From Micropruina sp. (GTDB taxonomy: Bacteria; Actinomycetota; Actinomycetes; Propionibacteriales; Propionibacteriaceae): 36,708 nt of DNA. Every line of letters begins with the position of its first letter. The first letter of the stretch is position 1. The position numbers and the translations under genes are program-made. Where the stretch lies: NCBI GenBank assembly GCA_016716635.1, contig JADJVZ010000008.1, positions 1 through 36,708 on the forward strand. The letters run 5' to 3'. Below are positions 25,203-33,363 of the stretch, one piece after another. The notes below the pieces were generated by a model. The model was not told the origin of the DNA. It saw only the letters and a list, made by a program, of their open reading frames with translations, and searched no databases.

Positions 25203-27200
25203 TCACCCGAGCTCGACGAACATCCGGGCGCTGTGTGCGCCCGGTTCTGTTTTGGCCACCGCCCGCAGGGTCTCGCCCTCGTCCGTACGCACAGGCTGCG
25301 CCAGCCGCAGCTCTATCAGGTTCTTGACGTGCCGCAGATCGCCGGACGCCGGCACCTTGTCGCGGAAGTAGGCGTCGGCGGCAGTTAGAACCTTGGCCGC
25401 GTCGTAAGTCGCCATGTGCATAGTGCCGTTTGCCGCCATGTGAGACGCGAGGATCGTCGCGATGAACTTCGCTTCACTCGCCGCTGTCGCAGACGGCTCC
25501 ATAATCCGCATGGCGTAGCTGGCGTCTCCGCACGGAAGGGGGAAGCTCTGCTTCTCCAGCCACAGCGGCTTCGTCTCCAGGGCCGCCATGTTCTGCTTGG
25601 CGTCGTCGATACGGACGTAGCGCGCCTTGTAGCCATCCCCGAAGCCGTAGAGCGCGGCGTCGGTCTCGTCGGCCGCGTAGATCGTGCTGGCGATGCGCAC
25701 GGCGTTGACGATGTTGCCTGCGCCGCGCACGGCGTCCGACGAGCCGGCTTGCCGCACAGCCTTGGGGGTGTGGTGCAGCGCCAGCACAGCGACGCGCGCC
25801 AGCCGCGCGAGCCCGTTGAGCGCGTCCATGACCTCCCCCATGGCCGTGTTGTCGTTCTCATCCTCGTGGTGGAGAGACACGAGCGGGTCCAACACGACCG
25901 CGTCGAAGCCGTCACGCTTTGTCAGCCGGGCCAGCTCTTGTATGTCCGCCATGGCGAACGTGTGATCGCGGTTCATGAGCCGGAACCGAAGCTCGCGGCC
26001 GGGCCACAGCAGTACGTGCTTCTCGATCTCGCGCGGGTCGAGATCGTAGACCGCGCACGCGGCGTAAAGTCTGGCCTCCATTTCGTGTCGGCTGTCCTCC
26101 AGATTGTAGATGACGGTCTTGAACGGGCGGCTTACCCCGAACCCGGCGAAGGCGCGGCCCACGGCTCCGTGGGCGGCCAACGCCAGCGAGAAGCCTGACT
26201 TTCCGACGCCACCGGGACCGGCCAACACGGTGGCCTCGCTACGCAGCAGCAGCCGGTGCATGATCCAGTCCCGCGCCGGTATCAGCTCGATCGGCGTCAT
26301 CGTGCGAGCCGCGAACACCTTGTCGAACTTTCCGGCCGCACTAGGCGGCGGAGCCGGCGGCAGCACGACGGCGTCGCTCCAATCCCCGGCGGCGGCCGTG
26401 ATGCCGCCCGAGCCCTGCCGGCGCTGCGCGTAGGTCTCTGCGTTACGGGCGATGCCTAGCAGCTCTTCGCGGCTCCACGGCGGAAGGCAACGCTCGTTCC
26501 AATGTTCGGCCATGAGATCGGCTGCGCGCTCTGCGGACACGCCTATCTCGATCACGCGAGCCGCCACGGCGTAGGTCGTGTTGTTGCCGCCCCGCCCTTC
26601 GATAGCGACCGGCGCGTCCTTCAGCAGGTAGTGGATCGCGAAGACAATGTCGTCTGGCTCGTCCACTGACATGGCTGGGCCATGCTCGCGCTGCTTAGGC
26701 TCGCCGCACACGAGCACGAAACCCGGCGCTGCCTCCGCCGGCGCGCGGCTGTCCGCGACGTGGTAGGTTCCGGTGTAGCCCTTCTTGCCGCCGGGGTCCG
26801 CGAAGACTGAGCCAGGCCCGACCACGTAACCGCCGGCCGAGCGGATGTCGATACCCGGCGCAATGCGGTCTACCGAGTTCTGCACGTCAGGCCCGTGCAG
26901 GTACAGGTGCATCCCGCCACCCGGCGTCTTCACGGTGAGAGTGTCAGGGATGTCGAGATCGAGCAGCGCAGCGAAACCGTTCTTCCCCGCGTCGACATCG
27001 ACAATCAGCGTGCCACCGCCAGCGGCTACGGCGTAGTTGTAGTTCGGCTCGAACGCCCACCACGACCTGATCTTGGCCGCGTCCGTGGTCGCCTCATCTT
27101 TCCACGCGAGGCCCTTCGGGGGCACCTTGTCCCCCGGCGTTATTGGGAAGACGCGGAAGCCCCTCGCGGCCCACGACAGCGCGGCGTCAAGGATGGTCAT
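25203..27200 (-). CDS. Primase-polymerase / RepA-like replicative helicase fusion
   Basis: A 665-residue bifunctional replication protein. Residues 1-165 are a bifunctional primase-polymerase (prim-pol) domain: the metal-binding acidic pair is in IVDVDAGKNG (D68, D70), the histidine in KTPGGGMHLYLH (H98), and a third acidic residue in GIDIRSAGGY. Residues about 315-520 form a RecA-fold ATPase of the RepA/AAA_25 type with Walker A AGPGGVGKS (327-335), Walker B DAVVLDPLVSLH (431-442) and a later ALHHTP segment with the sensor-like histidines. It would prime and unwind phage DNA for the family A polymerase. It is the last gene of the minus block. The ribosome site is weak. Confidence 0.93.
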   Translation of the reverse strand: MTILDAALSWAARGFRVFPITPGDKVPPKGLAWKDEATTDAAKIRSWWAFEPNYNYAVAAGGGTLIVDVDAGKNGFAALLDLDIPDTLTVKTPGGGMHLYLHGPDVQNSVDRIAPGIDIRSAGGYVVGPGSVFADPGGKKGYTGTYHVADSRAPAEAAPGFVLVCGEPKQREHGPAMSVDEPDDIVFAIHYLLKDAPVAIEGRGGNNTTYAVAARVIEIGVSAERAADLMAEHWNERCLPPWSREELLGIARNAETYAQRRQGSGGITAAAGDWSDAVVLPPAPPPSAAGKFDKVFAARTMTPIELIPARDWIMHRLLLRSEATVLAGPGGVGKSGFSLALAAHGAVGRAFAGFGVSRPFKTVIYNLEDSRHEMEARLYAACAVYDLDPREIEKHVLLWPGRELRFRLMNRDHTFAMADIQELARLTKRDGFDAVVLDPLVSLHHEDENDNTAMGEVMDALNGLARLARVAVLALHHTPKAVRQAGSSDAVRGAGNIVNAVRIASTIYAADETDAALYGFGDGYKARYVRIDDAKQNMAALETKPLWLEKQSFPLPCGDASYAMRIMEPSATAASEAKFIATILASHMAANGTMHMATYDAAKVLTAADAYFRDKVPASGDLRHVKNLIELRLAQPVRTDEGETLRAVAKTEPGAHSARMFVELG
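25224..25253 (+). terminator. Terminator of the plus-strand block, inside the convergent primase gene
   Basis: An 8-bp perfect GC stem (25224-25231 with 25237-25244), loop TGTGT, followed by TTCTGTTTT (25245-25253). On the plus strand it has terminator form and lies about 30 bases after the last stop codon. It is within the last 17 codons of the minus-strand primase-helicase gene, so it doubles as coding sequence. Confidence 0.75.
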
Positions 27201-27219
27201 GTCGCTGCGTGCTCGTGCG

Positions 27220-27471
27220 TCACGTTCCGCGCTTGCGCTTGACGGCTCTGTAGCTATGGCGGAGCGCGCCGTAGGCCAGCACGTAGCCGGACTTCTTCAG
27301 CGCCACGCGCGCCTCGCCGATCGCGCGCGAGCAACGGCTGTGAAGCTGCGCGGGCGTGAGCCCGTCAACGTGCGGCGGGCGGCAAACTAGACGGTAAATC
27401 TCGTCGAGTTGGAAGTCGCGCGGCTCGCGCTTCATCCGGTCGACCAAGTCCATGTACATTTTGTGCTTCAT
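27220..27471 (-). CDS. Hypothetical basic small protein (83 aa)
   Basis: Not recognised. It is rich in Arg, Lys and Leu, predicted helical, with a basic C-terminus (RAVKRKRGT). A DNA-binding role is possible but is only inferred from charge and from its place before the primase-helicase gene, which starts 20 bases after its stop. ATG 27471 is preceded by AGGGG. The candidate promoter with the GCATA-N6-TATGC repeat ends about 17 bases upstream, so this is the first gene of the last minus-strand operon. Confidence 0.65.
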   Translation of the reverse strand: MKHKMYMDLVDRMKREPRDFQLDEIYRLVCRPPHVDGLTPAQLHSRCSRAIGEARVALKKSGYVLAYGALRHSYRAVKRKRGT

Positions 27472-27487
27472 GCCACACCCCTGTGCT

Positions 27488-27523
27488 GCATACGACAGTA
27501 TGCGTATACGACCGCCACGTCAA
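27488..27523 (-). promoter_or_regulatory. Promoter with operator-like inverted repeat (site C)
   Basis: On the minus strand, TTGACG (27523-27518) and TACTGT (27500-27495) are separated by 17 bases. The -10 lies within the repeat GCATAC-N4-GTATGC (27488-27503), which starts 14 bases after the -35. A second palindrome, CGTATACG, adjoins it at 27503-27510. The TGA stop of the upstream gene is part of the -35. The predicted message starts near 27488, 17 bases before the ATG at 27471. Confidence 0.6.
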
Positions 27524-27843
27524 CGCCCATCGCCAGCCTTGCCGTAAGCCATCGGAATGCCGCTGAGCGCGGCCCCGAGCTTGCGCCACGACCGGCGGCC
27601 GTCCCGAGCGTGCTGATCCCCGGCGCGGAACGCTGACGCAAGCCCGCATAGCACGGACCACACCTGCTTGTCGGTCGCGGTCTTGCGGTCGAAGCGCATC
27701 GTCATGACGAGATCGTATAGCTGCGCCCCGCGCATGGCGCGCCGGTTGTTGAACACTTGCCTGCACGCGTGGCAGCAGAACTCCGCGCTCGGCTTCTTCG
27801 GGGTGAACCCACTGCCGCACTCCGCACAAACCCGCGCACGCAT
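27520..27843 (-). CDS. Small zinc-ribbon protein (107 aa)
   Basis: The N-terminus carries a zinc-binding pattern: CAECGSGFTPKKPSAEFC followed by CHACRQVFNNRR (C6-x2-C9 and C23/C24-x2-C27), as in many phage treble-clef or zinc-ribbon proteins. The rest is helical, ending with a flexible Gly-rich tail. The exact function is unknown; nucleic-acid binding is plausible. ATG 27843 follows GGAGAG at good spacing. It has its own candidate promoter/operator (site D), and its stop codon lies in the -35 of site C. Confidence 0.75.
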   Translation of the reverse strand: MRARVCAECGSGFTPKKPSAEFCCHACRQVFNNRRAMRGAQLYDLVMTMRFDRKTATDKQVWSVLCGLASAFRAGDQHARDGRRSWRKLGAALSGIPMAYGKAGDGR

Positions 27844-27870
27844 GGCGCTCTCCGTGTTGCGTCTAGACGG

Positions 27871-27899
27871 AAGCTACAGCATACGCGCGTATGCGTCAA
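27871..27899 (-). promoter_or_regulatory. Promoter with perfect 16-bp palindrome (site D)
   Basis: GCATACGCGCGTATGC (27879-27894) is a perfect palindrome. On the minus strand TTGACG (27899-27894) directly adjoins it, and TAGCTT (27876-27871) lies 17 bases after the -35, so here the repeat fills the spacer. Site D differs from the other three in this geometry. The stop codon TGA of the preceding gene (27898-27896) is inside the -35. The predicted start near 27864 fits the ATG at 27843. Confidence 0.55.
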
Positions 27900-28153
27900 C
27901 CCAAGACAGGACGCCCGAACGTGCCCTTGGATACAGGGTACCCTCCGGGATTGTGCAGGTCGATCCACGACACGGTAGGGCTGGACGTGCCGCCATCCGC
28001 CGCCAGCATCACGAACCCGCCTGCGGCTTTCGCAAACAGCGACAGCTCCCCGCCAACCATCCGCGAGTACACTTCCGTCTGGCGGTACACGCCCCCACGC
28101 TGGAGAAGCACGACCTGCATATCGCTCACGCGGTGGAAAAGAACATCGGTCAT
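27896..28153 (-). CDS. Conserved hypothetical protein following DNA polymerase (85 aa)
   Basis: Starts MTDVLFHRVSDMQVVLLQRG and then has GVYRQTEVYSR, FAKAAGGFVMLAADGGTSSP and VSWIDLHN. This pattern is familiar from small proteins encoded right after family A polymerases in phages and prophages, but no function is known. ATG 28153 makes an ATGA overlap with the polymerase stop and is preferred over more upstream starts, which lie in the polymerase gene. There are no membrane segments; the predicted fold is mostly beta. Its stop codon is embedded in the -35 of the next promoter. Confidence 0.7.
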   Translation of the reverse strand: MTDVLFHRVSDMQVVLLQRGGVYRQTEVYSRMVGGELSLFAKAAGGFVMLAADGGTSSPTVSWIDLHNPGGYPVSKGTFGRPVLG

Positions 28154-30315
28154 TTCACGTACCTCTTGTCTCGCCATGCTGCGCTTGTCAGCGGAAACCC
28201 GCGCGCCCACCCTGGCAAGATCGACATGAGCCGCTGCACTTCGGCCACGTCCCCGCTGCCGACCGGCGCTTCAAATATGCTCTCGTCGTGGACGTGCAGG
28301 ACGACGGGGTACCCGGCGCGCTCGCAGGCCATCATGCCGTGGGCCAACAGATCGCGGCACAGCGCCTGCACGACGTTTTCCCACTCCAATCCGCCGTAGA
28401 GCGACACATCACCCCACGCGTTGCGGCGGCTATCCCACCCCTCGACAATCACCTGGCGGCGGGTGCGCTCATAGGTGTCACCGTAGGCGTCAGTCAGTTC
28501 TTCCTTCGTCTCCTTGACGCGGGGGCGGAAGTATGACAGCGGGCGGCCTGACGGCAGGTAGATGTAGAGGAAGCTCTGATTTCGCGCGCAGTATACCCGG
28601 ACACGGCCGTTGAACAGCGTGATGGCGTTGCCTGGGTGGGCGACGGCCTCGACCACGGCGTCCTGCAAATCCCACCAGCCCTGAACAGTGCGCGGGTGGC
28701 CGGAGCGCCAGCCGTCGACGACGTAGCGAAAGGCGGTCCACTGATCCTGCGACAGCCCAAACTTGGCGCTGCGCGCATACTTCGCGGCAGCGGCTTCCCA
28801 CCCCGCTACGGTGGCGGCGGGCTTAACCGCCGCCAGTAGGTTGTCGGGCTTAACCCCGTAGTTCGCCCCCATGCTCATGAAAGCGCCGACCGCCCCTTGG
28901 TAGCCGAGCGACAGCTCCTGCACCTTGCCGATCTGACGCTTCGGCCCCTTACCGATGCTCTCGACGGGCTCGCCAAACGACTTGCTGTAGGCGAGCTTGT
29001 ACAGATCAGGCCCGGTGCCGGCATCGTAGGCGCGAAACGCCTCGATCTTCCACTGTTCGTCGTTCAGCCATGCGGACCCTCGACCTTCAACGTTCGAGTA
29101 GTCGCAGCCGATCAGCTCGTGGCCTTCCGCCGCGACGATCATGGCGCGTGTGCATTTGCCGATAGCCTTCATGGGCACGAGCCCGATCAGCTCGCACCAA
29201 TCCACCGCGTCCTTGGGTGAGCCCGCGTCCCGCAGGATCGTCAACATCCGCTCCACAAGCGGCCCGTCTTCGTCCGGGTCAATACGCTCCAAGTTGTGCG
29301 GCTGGTACAGTGAACCAGCCCACCTGCCGGTTGACGCCTTGTGATAGGTGAGCAGCCCGCGCGCTCGCTCGTCGAAGCCGACGCATCGCAGCCCCGCGCC
29401 GTACTTCGCCAAGCTCGTCGCCTTCGCCCCGAGCCGCCGCAATCCTACGGCCGCCTCGGCCGGACCGTCATCGAAGAGGCGGGCGTGCTCGACAACGTCT
29501 TCCACGTCGCCTTTGCCGAGGCTGGTGACGGGGATACCTCGACGGCCGAGCCAGTCTTTCAGCTTCTGAATTTGTGTCGTCTTCGGAACCGCGCCACCCG
29601 TAACCCGGTCGATCTCAGCATCAACGCGGCGCTTGGCCTCGCCAAGGAAAGCGTCGGCCCGCCGCATCATGTGCGTGTCGAGCCGGAAGCCCCGCATGTT
29701 CACGACCAGGTCGAAGTGGTAGATGTCGCGCTCACTGTCCGACAGTTGCGGCAGCACGGCGTCTAGGTCGCACTCGGCTTCCACGTCGTCGGAACAGTAG
29801 GTGTCGAACTCGTCGAATTTCGCAGGGTAGTCTTCCGGCTCGTGCCAGTACGTGCGGTTCGGGTCTTCGTCTTTGGTGGGCTTTCTCGGAACGCAGAAGA
29901 AGTTGATGAGTGCTCTCCCGGCGGGGTTTTTCTTGTGCTTGACGCGCATGAGCGTGGTGGCTCCGTCAAGCGACCCGAGCAGCGACATGACGTGCGCGCG
30001 GGCCATGGTGCAGTCCATCTGGTGCGGCGACAGCTTGCCCCACCCCATGCGCGGGCCGCAGATGTAGGTCCAGATCGCGAGCTCGAACATGGCGTTGTGC
30101 GCGCACACCGTCACGCCGGCCGCGACCGCTTCGGTCAGTTCGATCGGCGGCGGGTTGCCCCGCCGCCAGCCTTTCACAGGGCCACGGCCCGTCTCGTCTT
30201 CGATACACCACCGCGCCAACAGGACTTCAGTCGTCGGGTCCATGGCGTAGCGCACGGCCCCGGCGGTCTTGATCGGCACAGCCGAACGCGTCTCGAAGTC
30301 AAGATGGACCTTCAT
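28150..30315 (-). CDS. Family A DNA polymerase with 3'-5' exonuclease
   Basis: The phage replicative polymerase, 721 residues. Exonuclease domain: LDFETRS (D6, E8), AHNAMFE (N74) and YCSDDVEA (D177), all three motifs present. Polymerase domain: motif A CDYSNVEGR (404-412, D405), motif B RQIGKVQELSLGYQG (460-474, with R460 and K464), and motif C HVHDE (674-678). Motif A has the NVEGR variant instead of the QIELR of Pol I, as in many phage enzymes of this branch. There is no 5'-3' exonuclease domain. The start is six bases after the ssDNA-binding gene stop; the stop overlaps the next ATG. Confidence 0.97.
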   Translation of the reverse strand: MKVHLDFETRSAVPIKTAGAVRYAMDPTTEVLLARWCIEDETGRGPVKGWRRGNPPPIELTEAVAAGVTVCAHNAMFELAIWTYICGPRMGWGKLSPHQMDCTMARAHVMSLLGSLDGATTLMRVKHKKNPAGRALINFFCVPRKPTKDEDPNRTYWHEPEDYPAKFDEFDTYCSDDVEAECDLDAVLPQLSDSERDIYHFDLVVNMRGFRLDTHMMRRADAFLGEAKRRVDAEIDRVTGGAVPKTTQIQKLKDWLGRRGIPVTSLGKGDVEDVVEHARLFDDGPAEAAVGLRRLGAKATSLAKYGAGLRCVGFDERARGLLTYHKASTGRWAGSLYQPHNLERIDPDEDGPLVERMLTILRDAGSPKDAVDWCELIGLVPMKAIGKCTRAMIVAAEGHELIGCDYSNVEGRGSAWLNDEQWKIEAFRAYDAGTGPDLYKLAYSKSFGEPVESIGKGPKRQIGKVQELSLGYQGAVGAFMSMGANYGVKPDNLLAAVKPAATVAGWEAAAAKYARSAKFGLSQDQWTAFRYVVDGWRSGHPRTVQGWWDLQDAVVEAVAHPGNAITLFNGRVRVYCARNQSFLYIYLPSGRPLSYFRPRVKETKEELTDAYGDTYERTRRQVIVEGWDSRRNAWGDVSLYGGLEWENVVQALCRDLLAHGMMACERAGYPVVLHVHDESIFEAPVGSGDVAEVQRLMSILPGWARGFPLTSAAWRDKRYVK

Positions 30316-30321
30316 GGCGTA

Positions 30322-31059
30322 TCAGCCCCAATCGTTCTGCGTCAGACCGGAGCTCTGCATGATCGAATTTGCATTGGGGTCTTCGATTGCGACAGTGCCG
30401 GCGAAGTCCTCCGGCGTGCCGCCGCCGCCGCCACCGCCGAACGGCTTGTCGTCGGCCAGCTTCATGATGGACTGCAAGCCGAAAAACACGCCGGGATTGC
30501 CGGCGCTCGTCGACTTGATGAGCGCGAGCTTCATCGTCACCCAACAGCCGGCGTAGAGCACCTTGTCCAGCTCTTCCGGCAGGACCGCGACGACGCGACC
30601 GCCGACGTTGTGGAAGCACGGGACCGCCTGCGTGCTCTTCGCCGTCAGGAAGGGGAAGCCGGGCACGTAGCCGGCGGTCGTCTTTTTGATCGGCTCGAAC
30701 CCACCATCCGCGACCGCGACCTTCAGCCCCTGATCCTTCATCGGGTGGTTCTTGTCGCGCGGGTTCAGCATCACAGACGGATCGCTGACAGACGGATAGT
30801 GCATCCGCACCGCCGCCTTCAGCGCCTCCATGATGACCGAAATGTTCTTGTGGGTGAACAGGCCGCTGGCCTGATACTTCGGCGTCGCGCCGGCCGTCAT
30901 CGGCTTGGCCGGCTTCGACAGGCTCGGCCACGACAGGCGCACCGCGCCGGTGAAGAGCATCCCGCCTTCGCCGATGCGCGGCGGGTTGCCGTCGATCAGC
31001 CGGTCGTAGAGCTCCTGATGCAGGCCAATCTGCATACGCGGGTCAATTGCGTTCGACAT
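30322..31059 (-). CDS. DUF2815 ssDNA-binding protein
   Basis: A 245-residue protein of the DUF2815 family, known in phages as a single-stranded DNA-binding replication/recombination protein. The family-like segments are FTGAVRLSWPSLSKPA near residue 35, later KDNHP-like RDKNHPMKDQG, YAGCWVTMKLALI with GVFFGLQSIMKLADD. The C-terminus has a poly-Gly run (PFGGGGGGG) and an acidic end, similar in plan to the protein-interaction tails of SSB proteins. AGGAG precedes ATG 31059. It is placed between the DUF2800 nuclease and the polymerase, the usual order in such modules. Confidence 0.88.
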   Translation of the reverse strand: MSNAIDPRMQIGLHQELYDRLIDGNPPRIGEGGMLFTGAVRLSWPSLSKPAKPMTAGATPKYQASGLFTHKNISVIMEALKAAVRMHYPSVSDPSVMLNPRDKNHPMKDQGLKVAVADGGFEPIKKTTAGYVPGFPFLTAKSTQAVPCFHNVGGRVVAVLPEELDKVLYAGCWVTMKLALIKSTSAGNPGVFFGLQSIMKLADDKPFGGGGGGGTPEDFAGTVAIEDPNANSIMQSSGLTQNDWG

Positions 31060-31072
31060 CGTATTCTCCTGT

Positions 31073-32305
31073 TCAGATCGTCACAGCCGAGACGAAGCCG
31101 GCCTCGGCAACGGCAAGGGGATTGATCGCGTCCCCCTTCGCGCTATCCGGGACCAACTTCAGCCCCGAACTCTCCTTGACGACGAGCGCGGCCATCGCCT
31201 TGACGCCGTCGCTTCCGGCGGCCTTCTTCACCACCTTCTCAGCCCGCGCGACAGACAGCAGATTGCGCGGGGCGAACTCGTCTTCGTCCAGCAGCGTCTC
31301 CTTCAGGAACCACCGGAAAGCGTGCGTCTCATCCACCCACTTGCGCCGCGCCTGCTTCGGGATGAGCTTGAAGCCGGGCAGCAAGACCCCACCCATGGCG
31401 AGCTCTTCCGCGTGGGCCTCCACCGCGTCGATCCACGCCTGAATGACCGGCAGCGCCTTCAGCGTCTCCGCCAACTTGGCCGGGTCCGCGCGCATGGCGC
31501 TCGGGGGCGGCAACGAGACGACGGTAGCCCCTGCGTCGAGCTCGCCGCCCCACTCCGCCACCGACGCAGCCGTGGCCGGCAGCGCGGAAGCGAGCGCCGG
31601 GCAGACGTGGGCCGCCGGGCACCAGTGGCACTGCTCATCGCCGGGGATGAGCGGCGGGTCTTCCGTCTTGGCCGCCGCCACCGCCGCGTCCACATCGTCG
31701 CTGAAGGCGATCAGATCGGACGGGCTGTAGATCGCGGTGCGGATCGGCTCGCCGACTTGGCAGCGCGGCTGAATGATCGTCGCGTCCACGCGCTCGATGA
31801 GGTATTCGGTGATGCCGAACATCACGCACGCAGCATAGAGCTTCATCTGCGGTGTGTTCTCGTTCACGTACTTCCCGCGCCCATGCTTGTAGTCGATCAC
31901 GGTAAGCAGGTTCATCGACGGCGCGTAGACAACGACATCGGCAGTCCCGCCGACATCATCGGACGCGCCGGCAGGGAGTGTGAACATGCGCTCCACCCAC
32001 AGGACGGCGTCAGGGTACTTGCTCAGGAGCTTGTTGACATAGTCGACCGCGATCTGCACGGCCTCGACATCGTCCGCCCCGAACTCGGGCCAGCCAGGCT
32101 GAAGCGCCACCCCTGCGAAGTCCATGACGCTGTCGCGGCCTTCTCGCACCGCCAGCTCCAGCAGCGCGTGAGCGCGCGTGCCGGCCGCCATGTGCTCATT
32201 CTCCACCTGCGGGGGCAGTGTGGAGCAGAGCCGCGCGCTGCCGGGGCAGTTCAACCACCGATGCGCGCTGGAACCGCCGAAGGTTAGGTGCTTCTTCTCG
32301 GTCAT
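31073..32305 (-). CDS. DUF2800 PD-(D/E)XK nuclease with Fe-S cysteines (Cas4/AddB-like)
   Basis: A 410-residue nuclease-fold protein. The active-site motif is visible as GGTADVVVY (D123) and VIDYKHGRGK (D138, K140), with an upstream acidic residue near E105. Four cysteines positioned like an iron-sulfur cluster ligand set are C20 (LNCPGS) and C226, C229, C235 (CHWCPAAHVC). The same plan is found in Cas4 and the AddB/RecB-like exonucleases. It probably resects DNA ends for recombination or replication restart together with the neighbouring DUF2815 protein. ATG 32305 (TGATG overlap with the preceding stop) is preferred to the GTG at 32308. Confidence 0.9.
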   Translation of the reverse strand: MTEKKHLTFGGSSAHRWLNCPGSARLCSTLPPQVENEHMAAGTRAHALLELAVREGRDSVMDFAGVALQPGWPEFGADDVEAVQIAVDYVNKLLSKYPDAVLWVERMFTLPAGASDDVGGTADVVVYAPSMNLLTVIDYKHGRGKYVNENTPQMKLYAACVMFGITEYLIERVDATIIQPRCQVGEPIRTAIYSPSDLIAFSDDVDAAVAAAKTEDPPLIPGDEQCHWCPAAHVCPALASALPATAASVAEWGGELDAGATVVSLPPPSAMRADPAKLAETLKALPVIQAWIDAVEAHAEELAMGGVLLPGFKLIPKQARRKWVDETHAFRWFLKETLLDEDEFAPRNLLSVARAEKVVKKAAGSDGVKAMAALVVKESSGLKLVPDSAKGDAINPLAVAEAGFVSAVTI

Positions 32306-32757
32306 CACACGGCCTCGTAGATCAGGTTGAACAGCTCCGCCGGGCGGACGCTGTAACGCGCGTGGTCGTGGCGGACGATGAAATCGCCGATGCTCGCGTA
32401 GAGCACGGTGTCGCCGCGCTTGAAGAACAACCGCTGGTGGGGACCGCTCGTGAGCACGTTCCCGTCAACGCCGACGAACCTGTTGTATTCGTGCATCCGC
32501 ACAGAGTCGATGCCTGTCACTTGCAGCGCCTCGACAGTCTCGCGCTTGCGCCGGTATGTGCGCGCCGGGCTGGCGGCCCCAAGCTTATGCTTGGCCGCCT
32601 CGTTGCTCTCGCTGCGCAGCTTGACCGCCTCGGTGAGCATGTTGCGTAGCACCAGCTCAGCGTACTCAGGCGTCACGAAAGCGGACATCTTCGCAACACC
32701 TTCGCGCACCATCCGCTCGGCCTGTTCAACTAAATCATAGTCGTAAATGTACGACAT
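32305..32757 (-). CDS. Hypothetical protein in the replication operon (150 aa)
   Basis: Not recognised. The N-terminal half is helical and charged (LVEQAERMVREGVAKMSAF), with a stretch of basic residues in the middle (ARTYRRKRETVEAL). The C-terminal half is predicted beta-rich. AGGAGGG lies seven bases before ATG 32757, an excellent site, and the stop overlaps the next ATG. It belongs to the operon of the nuclease and polymerase. A role in DNA metabolism is suggested only by this context. Confidence 0.65.
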   Translation of the reverse strand: MSYIYDYDLVEQAERMVREGVAKMSAFVTPEYAELVLRNMLTEAVKLRSESNEAAKHKLGAASPARTYRRKRETVEALQVTGIDSVRMHEYNRFVGVDGNVLTSGPHQRLFFKRGDTVLYASIGDFIVRHDHARYSVRPAELFNLIYEAV

Positions 32758-32784
32758 ATCACGGCCCTCCTGTTCGACAGATTA

Positions 32785-32807
32785 GCTCGCGCGCTGAGCG
32801 CGCGAGC
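32785..32807 (-). other. GC hairpin between two genes of the replication operon
   Basis: A perfect 10-bp stem (32785-32794 with 32798-32807) with a three-base loop and no U-tract on either strand. It lies between a stop codon and a strong ribosome binding site in the longest gap within this operon. It may be an RNA-processing or attenuation element. Confidence 0.4.
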
Positions 32808-32823
32808 AGTTCGTCATGCGGCC

Positions 32824-33285
32824 TTACAGCGTGATCTCGCCGCGCCCGACGCGCTGAAGGTCGGTGAGCAGATTGCTCCGCTGATCCGCCGCCGTCGACA
32901 TCAGCGTGCCGGGCGAGCCGTCCGTCTTGCGGAAGTTCGCCGCGATGTAGTCCTTCAGCTTCTGCGGCCCGGAGACCCCGAGCTTGGCGACGGCCGCGTT
33001 GGCGGCGGCGACCAGCTCCGCATCGGACGGAACAGGCTGCTCAGAAGGGGACGCAGCGGTCGTCGCACTCTGGCCACTGGCGGAGCTCGTCGACGCGTCG
33101 GCCTGCGTAGAGCCCTGGGCGGACGACGCAGCGGTGCCCGAGCTCGCAGCGGGCTCCTTCGGCTTTCCCGCCGCACGGGACGCCGGTTTCGCGACCGGCT
33201 CAGGCGCGACTTCCCCGTTCAGTGCGGCAACGACGCGCGCCAACGCGGCCGTGTCGGTCGTCTCGATATTCAGTGTGAGCTTCAT
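32824..33285 (-). CDS. Conserved phage protein with Ala/Ser-rich linker (153 aa)
   Basis: A two-part protein. An N-terminal strand-helix (MKLTLNIETTDTAALARVV) and a C-terminal helical domain of about 65 residues (ELVAAANAAVAKLGVSGPQK onwards) are joined by a low-complexity Ala/Ser/Pro/Lys linker (residues about 32-85). Similar layouts occur in phage recombination modules, but I cannot name a function. The start is ATG 33285, with AGGAGA eight bases upstream; the in-frame ATG at 33306 overlaps the leader and lacks a site. It is the first gene after the candidate promoter with operator site B. Confidence 0.7.
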   Translation of the reverse strand: MKLTLNIETTDTAALARVVAALNGEVAPEPVAKPASRAAGKPKEPAASSGTAASSAQGSTQADASTSSASGQSATTAASPSEQPVPSDAELVAAANAAVAKLGVSGPQKLKDYIAANFRKTDGSPGTLMSTAADQRSNLLTDLQRVGRGEITL

Positions 33286-33313
33286 GTGTCGTCTCCTTGG
33301 TGACATGCACCGC

Positions 33314-33349
33314 GCATGTTAATCTATGCGAACCAGCTCGCGCGGTCAA
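33314..33349 (-). promoter_or_regulatory. Promoter with operator-like inverted repeat (site B)
   Basis: On the minus strand, TTGACC (33349-33344) and TAGATT (33326-33321, four of six consensus bases) are 17 bases apart. The imperfect repeat CGCAT-N8-ATGCG (33313-33330) covers the -10, and its GCATA begins 14 bases after the -35, exactly as in sites A and C. The predicted start is near 33314, with the ribosome site and ATG 33285 following. Confidence 0.55.
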
Positions 33350-33363
33350 GCTGAAAACTCAGG

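Noticed and set aside
29842..31125. 427-codon plus-strand open frame opposite polymerase and DUF2815 genes
   Set aside because: Arg-rich shadow; the minus strand carries all polymerase motifs in this interval.
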